A stretch of 64,000 bases of DNA from Paraclostridium tenue (lineage in GTDB: Bacteria > Bacillota > Clostridia > Peptostreptococcales > Peptostreptococcaceae). The notes under the pieces are model-generated. The model was given only the letters and a program-made list of their open reading frames with translations. It was not told the DNA's origin and made no database searches. Both the position numbers and the translations under genes were made by a program. Positions 52,520 through 61,309 of this stretch are shown one piece after another. The number at the start of each line of letters is the position of its first letter. Position 1 is the stretch's first letter. The stretch covers positions 1 to 64,000 of the forward strand of contig NZ_BAAACP010000004.1 in assembly GCF_039521565.1 (NCBI RefSeq), read 5' to 3'.

Positions 52520-53902
52520 ATGAGTAAAAAATACGTAGCAGAACCATTCAAAATCAAAATGGTAGAACCAATCAAAATGACAACAAAAGAGGAAAGAGAA
52601 GTAAAGATAGCAAATGCAAATTATAACTTATTTTCATTAAAAGCAGATGATGTGTACATAGACTTATTAACTGATAGTGGGACTGGTGCTATGAGTTCGA
52701 AGCAATGGGCAGCAGTTATGTTAGGAGACGAGTCATATTCGGGGGCTAGTAGCTACTTTAAATTAGTAGATGCAGCTAAAGATATTTTTGGATATAAATA
52801 TATACAACCAGTACATCAAGGTAGAGCGGCTGAAAAGGTTTTAATTCCTTTGTTTGCTGAGACTGGGAAGTATGCAATTTCAAATATGCACTTTGATACG
52901 ACTAGAGCACATGTTGAACTTACAGGGGCAAAAGCTATAGACTGTGTAGTGCCAGAAGCACTAGATACTGTAAAATACGCACCATTTAAAGGAAATATGG
53001 ACGTAGCTAGAATGGAAAATCTTATAAATGAATTTGGGCCAGAAAATGTTGGAGTAATAATAATGACTGTTACTAACAACACTGCTGGTGGGCAACCTGT
53101 ATCTATGAAAAATATGAGAGAAACATATAAAGTTGCTAAAAAGTATAATATACCTGTACTTATAGATGCTGCTAGATATGCTGAAAATGCTTACTTTATA
53201 AAAACTCGTGAAGTTGGATATGAAGATAAAACTATAAAAGAAATAGTTAGAGAAATGTTTAGTTACGGAGATATGATGACTATGAGTTCTAAAAAAGATG
53301 CCATAGTAAATATGGGAGGACTTATAGGAATTAAAGATGATGAAGAATTATATGATAATATAAAAGCTCGTACAATATCTTTTGAAGGATTTGTATCTTA
53401 TGGAGGTTTAGCAGGACGTGATCTAGAAGCTTTAGCAGTAGGACTTTATGAAGGAATAGATTATGATTATTTAAGATATCGTATAGGACAAATGGAATAC
53501 ATTGCAAATAGATTAGATGAAGCAGAAATAGCTTATCAATCACCAGTTGGAGGGCATGCAATATTTATAGATGCTAAAAAATTATTACCACATATACCAT
53601 ATTATCAATTCCCAGCACAAGCTTTAGCTATTGAGTTATATAAAGAAGCTGGAATAAGATCTTGTGATATAGGTTCATATATGTTAGACAATGACCCAGT
53701 TACAGGAGAACAACGCCAATCAGAACTTGAACTTACAAGACTTGCAGTTCCAAGAAGGGTATATACACAAGCTCACTTAGATGTTATAGTAGATGCTTTA
53801 ATATCTATAAAAGAAAGAGCTAGTGAAATAAATGGATATGAAATAACTTGGCAACCTAAAGTTTTAAGACACTTTACATCAAAACTTAAACCTGTAAAAT
53901 AA
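52520..53902 (+). CDS. tnaA: Tryptophanase
   Basis: PLP enzyme splitting tryptophan into indole, pyruvate and ammonia. It is 460 aa. The beta-eliminating lyase family is shown by YIDLLTDSGTGAMSSKQWAA, PVHQGRAAEKVLI and MTMSSKKDAIVNMGG with the PLP-Lys. It is called tryptophanase, not tyrosine phenol-lyase: the TPL substrate Arg (motif RSMERG) is Ile here (RSCDIGSYML), and the C terminus HFTSKLKPV matches TnaA. ATG 52520 is used, with the G-rich SD just upstream. There is no tnaB permease beside it. It implies an indole-positive organism. Confidence 0.9.
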   Translation: MSKKYVAEPFKIKMVEPIKMTTKEEREVKIANANYNLFSLKADDVYIDLLTDSGTGAMSSKQWAAVMLGDESYSGASSYFKLVDAAKDIFGYKYIQPVHQGRAAEKVLIPLFAETGKYAISNMHFDTTRAHVELTGAKAIDCVVPEALDTVKYAPFKGNMDVARMENLINEFGPENVGVIIMTVTNNTAGGQPVSMKNMRETYKVAKKYNIPVLIDAARYAENAYFIKTREVGYEDKTIKEIVREMFSYGDMMTMSSKKDAIVNMGGLIGIKDDEELYDNIKARTISFEGFVSYGGLAGRDLEALAVGLYEGIDYDYLRYRIGQMEYIANRLDEAEIAYQSPVGGHAIFIDAKKLLPHIPYYQFPAQALAIELYKEAGIRSCDIGSYMLDNDPVTGEQRQSELELTRLAVPRRVYTQAHLDVIVDALISIKERASEINGYEITWQPKVLRHFTSKLKPVK

Positions 53903-53910
53903 AAAAATTT

Positions 53911-53950
53911 AAGCAAGCATAGTATATGATTTATACGATGCTTGCTTTTA
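53911..53950 (+). terminator. Intrinsic terminator after tnaA
   Basis: AAGCAAGCATAGTAT (53911-53925) pairs with ATACGATGCTTGCTT (53933-53947), one A/G mismatch, then TT. Confidence 0.85.
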
Positions 53951-54029
53951 TTAATTTTAGGGTAAAAATCTATATGAGTAATAAAAATAATATATAATGA
54001 ACTTATAAAACTTAATTGGAGATGATAAC

Positions 54030-55406
54030 GTGAAAACTTATATAGATATATTAGAAACTCAAAAAAGGTATTTAAACTCAGTTGGAACTATAAGTATAGA
54101 TTATAGAATAGAAGCCTTAAAAAACTTAAAAACAACAATAAAAAAGTATGAAAAAGATATAATATATGCACTTTATAAAGACCTAGGAAAGTCTGAATTT
54201 GAAAGTTATACAACAGAAGTTGGATTTATATATAGGTCTATAAATCATGCTTTAAAAAATATAAAAAAGTGGAATAAAGTAAAAAGAGTTAGAAATGATG
54301 TAGCTCAAATACCAGGCAAATCTTATGTATATAATTGTCCTTATGGTAGTGTTTTAATAATAGGGCCTTATAATTATCCATTTCAATTAACTATAGAACC
54401 ATTAATAGGAGCTATAGCGGGAGGAAATACAGCTGTTATTAAGCCTTCAGAATACACTGTAAATGTTGAAAGTGTTTTAGTAAAAATTATAAAAGAATGT
54501 TTTCAAACAAAATATGTAGATATTGTAATTGGAGATTATACTGTAAATAGTAAATTATTAGATCTAAATTTTGATTATATATTTTTTACAGGCAGTGTAA
54601 ACGTAGGTAAAATTGTAATGGAAAAAGCAAGTAAACATTTAACTCCGACAACATTAGAACTAGGTGGAAAATCTCCAACTATAGTAGATAAAACTGCAAA
54701 GTTAGATATAAGTGCAAAACGTATAGTTTGGGGGAAATTTACAAATGCAGGACAAACTTGTATAGCTCCAGATTATTTATTAGTTCATGAAGATATTTAC
54801 GATAAATTTATAGAAAAATTAAAGTACACTATAACTGAATTTTACGGAGATAATATAAAAGAAAATAAAGAATTTGGACGAATAGTAAATGATCGTCATA
54901 TGAATAGATTAAAAAATATAATAGATAAAGATCGTGAAAAAATAGTATTTGGTGGAGAGATAGACTTAAAAAAAAGATATATTTCACCAACTATAATAGT
55001 AAATGTTAACTATAATGATGCTGTTATGGAAGATGAGATTTTTGGCCCATTAATGCCAATAATAAAATATAGTGATTTAGATGATATTAAATTTTACTTA
55101 AATCTTTATAAAACTCCACTAGCTTTGTATGTATTTAGTGAAGATAAAGATTTTAGTGAATATATTATGAGAAACTTTACATTTGGTGGTGGTTGTATAA
55201 ATGACACTATAACTCATGTTGCATCTACAAATTTACCTTTTGGTGGAGTTAAAACTTCTGGAATGGGAAGATATCACGGATATGATAGTTTTAAAACTTT
55301 TACTTATGAAAAAGGAATTGTAAAACGAAATAGTAAAATAGATATAAAATTAGTATTTCCACCATACAAAGATAAATTAAAATTAATAAAAAAAGTTATG
55401 AAATAG
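54030..55406 (+). CDS. NAD(P)-dependent aldehyde dehydrogenase, class 3-like
   Basis: 458 aa, oxidises aldehydes to acids. The short length and missing N-terminal extension fit the ALDH3/YwdH group. Seen: VLIIGPYNYPFQLTIEPLIGA (cofactor-binding strand and Asn), TLELGGKSPTIVD (general-base Glu), and FTNAGQTCIAPDY (nucleophile Cys). EIFGPLMPI and PFGGVKTSGMG near the end are conserved. GTG start with GGAGATGA upstream. A hydrophobic/basic C-terminal tail may attach it to the membrane, as in some ALDH3 enzymes. The substrate is not deducible; it could remove aldehydes from amino-acid fermentation. Confidence 0.92.
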   Translation: MKTYIDILETQKRYLNSVGTISIDYRIEALKNLKTTIKKYEKDIIYALYKDLGKSEFESYTTEVGFIYRSINHALKNIKKWNKVKRVRNDVAQIPGKSYVYNCPYGSVLIIGPYNYPFQLTIEPLIGAIAGGNTAVIKPSEYTVNVESVLVKIIKECFQTKYVDIVIGDYTVNSKLLDLNFDYIFFTGSVNVGKIVMEKASKHLTPTTLELGGKSPTIVDKTAKLDISAKRIVWGKFTNAGQTCIAPDYLLVHEDIYDKFIEKLKYTITEFYGDNIKENKEFGRIVNDRHMNRLKNIIDKDREKIVFGGEIDLKKRYISPTIIVNVNYNDAVMEDEIFGPLMPIIKYSDLDDIKFYLNLYKTPLALYVFSEDKDFSEYIMRNFTFGGGCINDTITHVASTNLPFGGVKTSGMGRYHGYDSFKTFTYEKGIVKRNSKIDIKLVFPPYKDKLKLIKKVMK

Positions 55407-55502
55407 ATTTATGCAAAAATTTACTGTATTTGTTTTTCAAATAAGAGAAAACTAAAAATGACTACTATGTTAAATCATAAATTTTAGTTGGAGGTGCTTA
55501 TT

Positions 55503-55691
55503 TTGAAAAATAATTCATTTTTAAGCGGAGTAAAAGGATTTTTCAAAGAAATGCTTTATATGGAAAGTGAGAACACTAATACAGATAAAGAAAAGATAGT
55601 TGAAATTGATAAATATGGAAATAAAACTACTTATTATAGAGCTGGAGCTGGACCTGATAAGCCAAATGATATAAATAATACATTTAAATAA
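55503..55691 (+). CDS. Small hypothetical protein, 62 aa
   Basis: I do not recognise it. The TTG at 55503 has GGAGGTG about 8 nt upstream; the TTG at 55488 would include the SD. Composition: N-terminal amphipathic stretch (NSFLSGVKGFFKEMLYM), then acidic/polar (ESENTNTDKEKIVEIDKYGNKTTYYRAGAGPDKP). The C-terminal part is probably disordered. It is followed by a terminator; no operon partner. Confidence 0.6.
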   Translation: MKNNSFLSGVKGFFKEMLYMESENTNTDKEKIVEIDKYGNKTTYYRAGAGPDKPNDINNTFK

Positions 55692-55703
55692 ATTTTTATT
55701 AGT

Positions 55704-55736
55704 AAAAAAGACCTTAGTTTATACTAAGGTTTTTTA
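55704..55736 (+). terminator. Intrinsic terminator
   Basis: ACCTTAGT (55711-55718) pairs with ACTAAGGT (55723-55730), TTAT loop, flanked by A- and T-runs. Confidence 0.88.
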
Positions 55737-55886
55737 TCTTTATATCAAAAATTATATTAATAAATAAAAAAAATATATAATTTGTACATATTGGTCATAT
55801 GGAAGAAGATAAAACATATCACATTAGATTACCTTTATTAGTAGAATAAATTAAGATACTTTTATATAAAAGAGGTGAAATTTCAC

Positions 55887-57119
55887 ATGAAAGACAATAT
55901 ATTTAACAAAAACAACATTAATGTAAAAAGTGAAATAAACACACTTAGAAAAGTATTACTTCATAGACCTGGAGAAGAAGTTGAAAATTTGACACCAGAA
56001 ACTTTAGAAAATTTATTATTTGATGATATTCCATACCTAGAAGTTATGCAAAAAGAACATGATGAATTTGCAAATGTATTAAGGTCAAATGGAGTAGAAG
56101 TAGTTTACTTACATGATTTAATGCAAGATATTTTAAATGATGACAATGTAAAAGATACTTTTATAAATCAATTTATAAAAGAAGCAAGTATAAAAGATGA
56201 AAAAATAAAAAGTTTGGTTTATATGTATTTAAAAGATATAGATGATAACGAAGCTTTAATAAGAAAAACTATGGCAGGTATAAGAAAAAATGAAATAAAA
56301 GGTCTAAGTCTTAAAAATCATATAGAATATGATTATCCATTTTTAACAGATCCAATGCCGAATTTATATTTTACAAGAGATCCATTTTCAAGTATTTCAA
56401 ATGGGATAAGTATGAATAAAATGTACTCACAAACAAGAAATAGAGAGACTATATACTCAGATTATATATTCAAATACCATAAAGATTTTAAAAATATAAA
56501 AAGATGGTATGATAGAAATTTTGAATTTTCAATAGAAGGTGGAGATATTTTAATATTAAATAATGAGGTTATTGCAATAGGAATATCTCAAAGAACAACA
56601 CCTGAAGCTATTGAAAAAATAGCTAAAGAATTATTTTATTCAAGCCAAGATTGCGAAGTAAATACAATTTTAGCTTTTGATATACCTAAATGTAGAGCAT
56701 TTATGCATTTAGATACAGTATTTACTCAAGTTGATTATGATAAATTTACAGTGCATCCTCAAATACAAGGACCACTTAATATATATGAAATAAAAAAGAA
56801 TGACAACATGACTTTAAATATAAAACAAATTAGCATGGAACTTGATAAAATACTTGCAAATTATTTAAATTTAGAAAAAGTGACTCTTATACCTTGTGGT
56901 AGAGGGGATGAAATAATTTCTAAAAGAGAACAGTGGAATGATGGATCTAATACATTATGTATTAGACCAGGTGAAGTTGTAGTTTATTCAAGAAACTATA
57001 TAACTAATAAGTTATTACAAGAATATGGAATTAAAGTTCATAAAATACCATCATCAGAGTTATCGAGGGGCCGAGGAGGTCCAAGGTGTATGTCAATGCC
57101 ATTGATTAGAGAAGAATAG
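55887..57119 (+). CDS. arcA: Arginine deiminase
   Basis: Hydrolyses arginine to citrulline and ammonia, first step of the ADI pathway. It is 410 aa. All active-site motifs are present: NLYFTRDPFSS, FSIEGGDILIL, HLDTVFTQVD, and the catalytic Cys in RGRGGPRCMSMPL. ATG 55887 is chosen over GTG 55875 because AGAGGTG is the SD. First gene of arcA-arcB-arcC (24-nt gap to arcB). I did not recognise a clear ArgR box or promoter in the AT-rich upstream region. Confidence 0.97.
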   Translation: MKDNIFNKNNINVKSEINTLRKVLLHRPGEEVENLTPETLENLLFDDIPYLEVMQKEHDEFANVLRSNGVEVVYLHDLMQDILNDDNVKDTFINQFIKEASIKDEKIKSLVYMYLKDIDDNEALIRKTMAGIRKNEIKGLSLKNHIEYDYPFLTDPMPNLYFTRDPFSSISNGISMNKMYSQTRNRETIYSDYIFKYHKDFKNIKRWYDRNFEFSIEGGDILILNNEVIAIGISQRTTPEAIEKIAKELFYSSQDCEVNTILAFDIPKCRAFMHLDTVFTQVDYDKFTVHPQIQGPLNIYEIKKNDNMTLNIKQISMELDKILANYLNLEKVTLIPCGRGDEIISKREQWNDGSNTLCIRPGEVVVYSRNYITNKLLQEYGIKVHKIPSSELSRGRGGPRCMSMPLIREE

Positions 57120-57143
57120 ACATAAATTTTAGGGGGTATCAAA

Positions 57144-58136
57144 ATGACTAATCTAAAGGGAAGATCACTTTTAACTTTATTAGATTATACAGAAGATGAA
57201 ATAAGATGTTTATTGGATTTGGCTAAACTTTATAAAACTGCTAAAAAAATGGGAAAACAACATAAAAAACTAGAAGGGAAAAATATAGCAATATTATTTG
57301 AAAAAGATTCAACTAGAACTAGATGTGCTTTTGAAGTAGCTGCAATGGATTTAGGAATAGGAGTAACTTATATAGGTCCTAGTGGATCTCAAATGGGGAA
57401 AAAAGAATCAATAAAAGATACAGCTAGAGTACTTGGAAGACTTTATGATGGTATAGAATACAGAGGATTTTCTCAAGAAATAGTAAACGAGCTTAGTGAA
57501 TTTTCAAAGGTTCCTGTTTGGAATGGATTAACAGATGAATTTCATCCTACTCAAGTATTAGCTGACTTATTAACTATAGAAGAAAAAATAGGTAAGCTAA
57601 AAGGAGTAAATTTTGTATATATGGGAGATGCAAGGAATAATGTGGCCAACTCATTGATGATAGGTTGTGCCAAGATGGGATTAAATTTTACTGCTTGTGC
57701 TCCTAAAGATTTATTTCCTTCAAAAGACTTGGTAGATAAATGTAAAGAAATAGGAAAAGAAAGTGGATCTATCATAACTTTAACAGATGATATATATTTA
57801 GGAAGTAAAAATGCTGATGTAATATATACTGATGTTTGGGTATCTATGGGAGAGCCAGATGAAGTATGGAAAGAAAGAATTGATAAGCTTAAAAGATATC
57901 AAGTTAATGTAGAGGTTATGGAAAATGCTAAAGAAAATGCTATATTTATGCACTGTCTACCAGCTTTCCATGATTTAAATACAAAAGTTGGAAAAGAAAT
58001 ATATGAAAAATTTGGGATATCAGAAATGGAAGTAACAAATGAAGTATTTGAATCTGAAAATTCTGTTGTATTTGATGAGGCAGAAAATAGAATGCATACT
58101 ATAAAAGCTTTGATATTAGCTACACTTGGAGTTTAG
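57144..58136 (+). CDS. arcB: Ornithine carbamoyltransferase (catabolic)
   Basis: In the ADI pathway it splits citrulline with phosphate into ornithine and carbamoyl phosphate. It is 330 aa. Seen: FEKDSTRTRCAFEVAAMDLG (carbamoyl-phosphate loop), FHPTQVLADLLT (HPTQ), FVYMGDARNNVANSLM, and MHCLPAFHDL (HCLP). The SD GGGGG lies before ATG 57144. The operon position between arcA and arcC argues for the catabolic direction. Confidence 0.95.
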   Translation: MTNLKGRSLLTLLDYTEDEIRCLLDLAKLYKTAKKMGKQHKKLEGKNIAILFEKDSTRTRCAFEVAAMDLGIGVTYIGPSGSQMGKKESIKDTARVLGRLYDGIEYRGFSQEIVNELSEFSKVPVWNGLTDEFHPTQVLADLLTIEEKIGKLKGVNFVYMGDARNNVANSLMIGCAKMGLNFTACAPKDLFPSKDLVDKCKEIGKESGSIITLTDDIYLGSKNADVIYTDVWVSMGEPDEVWKERIDKLKRYQVNVEVMENAKENAIFMHCLPAFHDLNTKVGKEIYEKFGISEMEVTNEVFESENSVVFDEAENRMHTIKALILATLGV

Positions 58137-58139
58137 ACT

Positions 58140-59072
58140 ATGAAAAGTTTAGTTATAGCACTTGGAGGTAATGCTTTAGGAAAAGATCCTAAAGAACAAT
58201 TAAAATTAGTAAAAAATACTTCTAAAATAATTGTGGATTTAGTTGAAGAAGGATATGAAGTAATTGTAAGTCATGGGAATGGACCTCAAGTAGGAGTTAT
58301 AAATTTGGCTATGGATTTTGCTTCAAGTAATGGAGGAAATACACCAAGTTTTCCTTTTGCTGAATGTGGAGCTATGAGTCAAGGTTATATAGGGTATCAT
58401 CTTCAACAATCTATAAAGGAAGAGTTAAATAAAAGAAGTATTAAAATGAATGTTGTAAGTTTAATAACACAAGTTATTGTTGATAAAAAGGATGAAGCTT
58501 TTTTTAATCCAACAAAGCCAGTAGGTATGTTTTATAGTAAAGAGGAAGCTAAAAAAATAAGTGAGGAAAAAGGATATAAATTTATAGAGGATAGTAATAG
58601 AGGTTATAGAAGAGTAGTACCTTCTCCTAAGCCACAGGAAATTCTAGAAGCTTATGTAATTAAAAAACTATCAAAAGAGTGTATAGTTATAGCTGTAGGT
58701 GGAGGTGGTATTCCTATAATAAAAGAAGAAAATTCTTATATAGGAGTAGATGCTGTAATTGATAAAGATAAATCTAGTTGTAAATTAGCAACAGATTTAG
58801 AGGTTGATACACTTTTAATATTAACAGCTGTTGAGAAAGTGTATATAAACTACAACAAAGAAAATCAAAAGGCTATAGATACTATGGATATAGAGTTAGC
58901 AAAGGAATATATAAAAGAAGGTTACTTTGCAAAGGGATCTATGCTTCCCAAAATTGAAGCTTGTATAGAATTTGTTGAGAATAATAAAAATGGTAAAGCT
59001 ATAATAACTTCCTTGGAAAAAGCAAAAGAAGCATTAAATGGGTATACAGGAACAAGAGTAATTAATAGATAA
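58140..59072 (+). CDS. arcC: Carbamate kinase
   Basis: Transfers the phosphate of carbamoyl phosphate to ADP, the ATP-yielding step of the ADI pathway. It is 310 aa. Seen: VIALGGNALGKDPKEQ, VSHGNGPQVGVIN, VAVGGGGIPIIKE, GVDAVIDKDKSSCKLA (nucleotide-site residues). It begins 3 nt after arcB. No arcD arginine/ornithine antiporter follows; the next gene is a phosphate transporter, so the antiporter must be elsewhere. Confidence 0.96.
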   Translation: MKSLVIALGGNALGKDPKEQLKLVKNTSKIIVDLVEEGYEVIVSHGNGPQVGVINLAMDFASSNGGNTPSFPFAECGAMSQGYIGYHLQQSIKEELNKRSIKMNVVSLITQVIVDKKDEAFFNPTKPVGMFYSKEEAKKISEEKGYKFIEDSNRGYRRVVPSPKPQEILEAYVIKKLSKECIVIAVGGGGIPIIKEENSYIGVDAVIDKDKSSCKLATDLEVDTLLILTAVEKVYINYNKENQKAIDTMDIELAKEYIKEGYFAKGSMLPKIEACIEFVENNKNGKAIITSLEKAKEALNGYTGTRVINR

Positions 59073-59079
59073 ATATATA

Positions 59080-59115
59080 AAAAGCGAGTAAATTAATAGT
59101 TTACTCGCTTTTATT
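59080..59115 (+). terminator. Intrinsic terminator after arcC
   Basis: AAAAGCGAGTAAA (59080-59092) pairs with TTTACTCGCTTTT (59100-59112), 7-nt loop. Confidence 0.92.
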
Positions 59116-59121
59116 ATTCTT

Positions 59122-59270
59122 TTAACGAAATTTTAAAATTTTTAACGTAAAAGTTCGATTTTTAACTAAAACTTAATTGCTTTTTAACAGTTAACATTCT
59201 CTTAACAATATATTAACACTTAGTTAACAGATGATTAATTTTCTTAACATCCACTTAACTAAAATTGACA
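59122..59270 (+). promoter_or_regulatory. Long array of PhoP-like TTAACA boxes before the Na/Pi gene
   Basis: TTAACA-type hexamers recur with mostly 11-bp spacing, one helical turn. Clear copies begin at 59184, 59191, 59202, 59213, 59224 and 59244; variants begin at 59122 (TTAACG), 59142 (TTAACG), 59162 (TTAACT), 59173 and 59235 (TTAATT) and 59255 (TTAACT). The last unit, TTGACA (59265), is also the promoter -35. The B. subtilis PhoP box is TT(A/T/C)ACA repeats 4-6 bp apart, so this fits PhoP binding and phosphate-starvation control. Confidence 0.75.
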
Positions 59271-59292
59271 AAATATTTGGTAAAATTAAAAT
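59265..59292 (+). promoter_or_regulatory. Promoter of the Na/Pi cotransporter gene
   Basis: Perfect TTGACA (59265-59270), 16-nt spacer, TAAAAT (59287-59292). Its -35 forms the last unit of the PhoP-like array. Confidence 0.65.
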
Positions 59293-59347
59293 AACGAAAG
59301 AGGTAAAATAATTTTTTATATTTATATATCAAGGAGGAATAAATTAA

Positions 59348-60973
59348 GTGCAAATAGCGATAAGTTTGATGGGAGGACTGGGGCTTTTCTTATATGGTAT
59401 GAACCTTATGGCAGATGGGCTTCAAAAATCGGCAGGAGAAAAATTAAAAAGAATAGTTGAGCTTTTAACTAGCAATGTATTAATGGGGGTTCTAGTTGGA
59501 GCTTTGGTTACAGCAATTATACAAAGTAGTAGTGCAACTACAGTTATGGTAGTAGGATTTGTTAACGCAGGCATTATGACATTACCCCAAGCTATAGGAG
59601 TTATAATGGGTGCAAATATAGGTACAACTATAACAGCGCAATTAGTATCACTTGATTTGGTTGGAATAGCACCTTTAGCATTAGGTATAGGTATTGTTAT
59701 ATACCTATTTTCTAAAAATCAAAAGACAAAGACAATAGCAGAAATATTAATTGGATTTGGTATATTATTTACTGGTATGGATTTTATGAAAGAAGCTGTA
59801 AAGCCATTAGCTGAGTATAAAGGATTTACAGATGCCTTAGTAGCTTTTGGCAATCAACCGATATTAGGCATATTATTAGGCTTTGGAATAACTGCAATAG
59901 TTCAAAGTTCAAGTGCATCTATGGGTATGTTATTAGCACTTGCATCTCAAGGATTAATACCTTTAACTGCAGCACTTCCTATATTATATGGAGAAAACAT
60001 AGGAACTTGTGTTACTTCGTTAATATCTAGTATAGGAGCAAGTATAAATGCTAGAAGAGCAGCAGTAATGCATTTAGTATTTAACGTAATTGGAACAATT
60101 GTTTTTATGTTGATTTTAACTAAGCCAATAACTATGATTGTTCAAAATTTAAATCCAGATGATGTAAGTAGACAAATAGCAAATGCTCATACATTATTTA
60201 ATGTAATAAATGTTATATTATTATTACCATTTTCAAAATATATAGTTAAACTTACTATGAAGCTTATGCCAGAAAAAGAAGCTGAGAAGGATAAAAATAA
60301 AACTGTTCAGTACATAGATGAAAGAATGATGGAAACTCCATCAATAGCTTTATCAAATACAGTAAAAGAAACTTTAAGAATGGGTGAAAAAGCTAAATTA
60401 AGTTTAAATAATGCAATGGAAGGATTTTTAGAAAAATCAAAATCTAAGGTAGATGCTTCTTTTGAAGAAGAAAAGTTTATAAATAAATTACAAAAAAGTA
60501 TATTAAATTACTTATTAAAACTATCTAAAACTTCACTAAATTATGATTCAAGGGAAAGTGTAGATTTATTATTTAACACTGTAAATGATATAGAAAGAGT
60601 TGGAGATCATGCTGAAAATATTGCGGAACTTGCAACGTCTACTATAGAAAACAACTTAAATGTATCTAAAGATGGAGTGAAAGAATTAAAAGAATTATAT
60701 GAAAAAGTTATAGAAACTTATAATACAGCACTAGAGTGCATGGAAAAATCTGATGTAGATCTAGCTTGTAGAGTTATAAAGCTAGAAGAACAAGTTGATA
60801 TGATAGAAAAAACTTGTAGAGTAAATCATATGAGAAGATTAAATGAAAATGATTGTAATATAGACGCTGGGGTGATTTTCTTAGATTTATTAAGTAACTT
60901 AGAAAGAGTTGCAGATCACTCAGCTAATATAGCTCAACAAGTTATAAAGGAAAGTAATAAAAATTTAGCATAA
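59348..60973 (+). CDS. Na+/phosphate cotransporter (NptA family) with PhoU-like domain
   Basis: 541 aa. Two inverted membrane repeats carry the Q-S-S-S motif: VTAIIQSSSATTVMVVGFVNAG and GITAIVQSSSASMGMLLALAS, each followed by a GANIGT/GENIGT motif. From about residue 325 a PhoU-like four-helix domain follows (VNDIERVGDHAENIAELATS; LSNLERVADHSANIAQQV). Imports phosphate with sodium. GTG start 59348 behind AAGGAGG. It is monocistronic. The PhoP-like array upstream strongly supports phosphate as the substrate, which the family alone would not settle. Confidence 0.93.
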   Translation: MQIAISLMGGLGLFLYGMNLMADGLQKSAGEKLKRIVELLTSNVLMGVLVGALVTAIIQSSSATTVMVVGFVNAGIMTLPQAIGVIMGANIGTTITAQLVSLDLVGIAPLALGIGIVIYLFSKNQKTKTIAEILIGFGILFTGMDFMKEAVKPLAEYKGFTDALVAFGNQPILGILLGFGITAIVQSSSASMGMLLALASQGLIPLTAALPILYGENIGTCVTSLISSIGASINARRAAVMHLVFNVIGTIVFMLILTKPITMIVQNLNPDDVSRQIANAHTLFNVINVILLLPFSKYIVKLTMKLMPEKEAEKDKNKTVQYIDERMMETPSIALSNTVKETLRMGEKAKLSLNNAMEGFLEKSKSKVDASFEEEKFINKLQKSILNYLLKLSKTSLNYDSRESVDLLFNTVNDIERVGDHAENIAELATSTIENNLNVSKDGVKELKELYEKVIETYNTALECMEKSDVDLACRVIKLEEQVDMIEKTCRVNHMRRLNENDCNIDAGVIFLDLLSNLERVADHSANIAQQVIKESNKNLA

Positions 60974-61309
60974 AGTAAATAATAAAACCTTGCCAAGATG
61001 CAAGGTTTTATTATTTATTTAAATTAAAAATTAAATTATATTATAAAAATTCTAAAAATTAAATTAAAGTATTGTATTATTAGGTAAAAAAATGTAAAAT
61101 ATATATATGATATAGTGTATAACAAATTAAAAAAGTATAGATTAAATGAATAGATAACATATGTATATATATGTATTTTTATTCATAAAATTTAATAAAA
61201 GTTAAATAGTATATCAGTTTCAAAGATAAATAAATTATTTAATAAAAAAGAATATAATGTATCATTAAAATATTAGTTAAAAAAATAAATGTTAAAGGAG
61301 AAAAAGATT
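60974..61309. other. Intergenic region Na/Pi gene to deoD
   Basis: Holds the terminator at 60981 and then almost pure A/T sequence. A TATAAT near 61252 lacks a convincing -35. There is no riboswitch or conserved motif I recognise; a purine riboswitch was looked for and not seen. Confidence 0.55.
60981..61013 (+). terminator. Intrinsic terminator after the Na/Pi gene
   Basis: AATAAAACCTTGC (60981-60993) pairs with GCAAGGTTTTATT (61000-61012), 6-nt loop. Confidence 0.92.

Noticed and set aside
61014..61309. Purine riboswitch before deoD
   Set aside because: No three-way-junction core or conserved loops were seen; the sequence is simple A/T.
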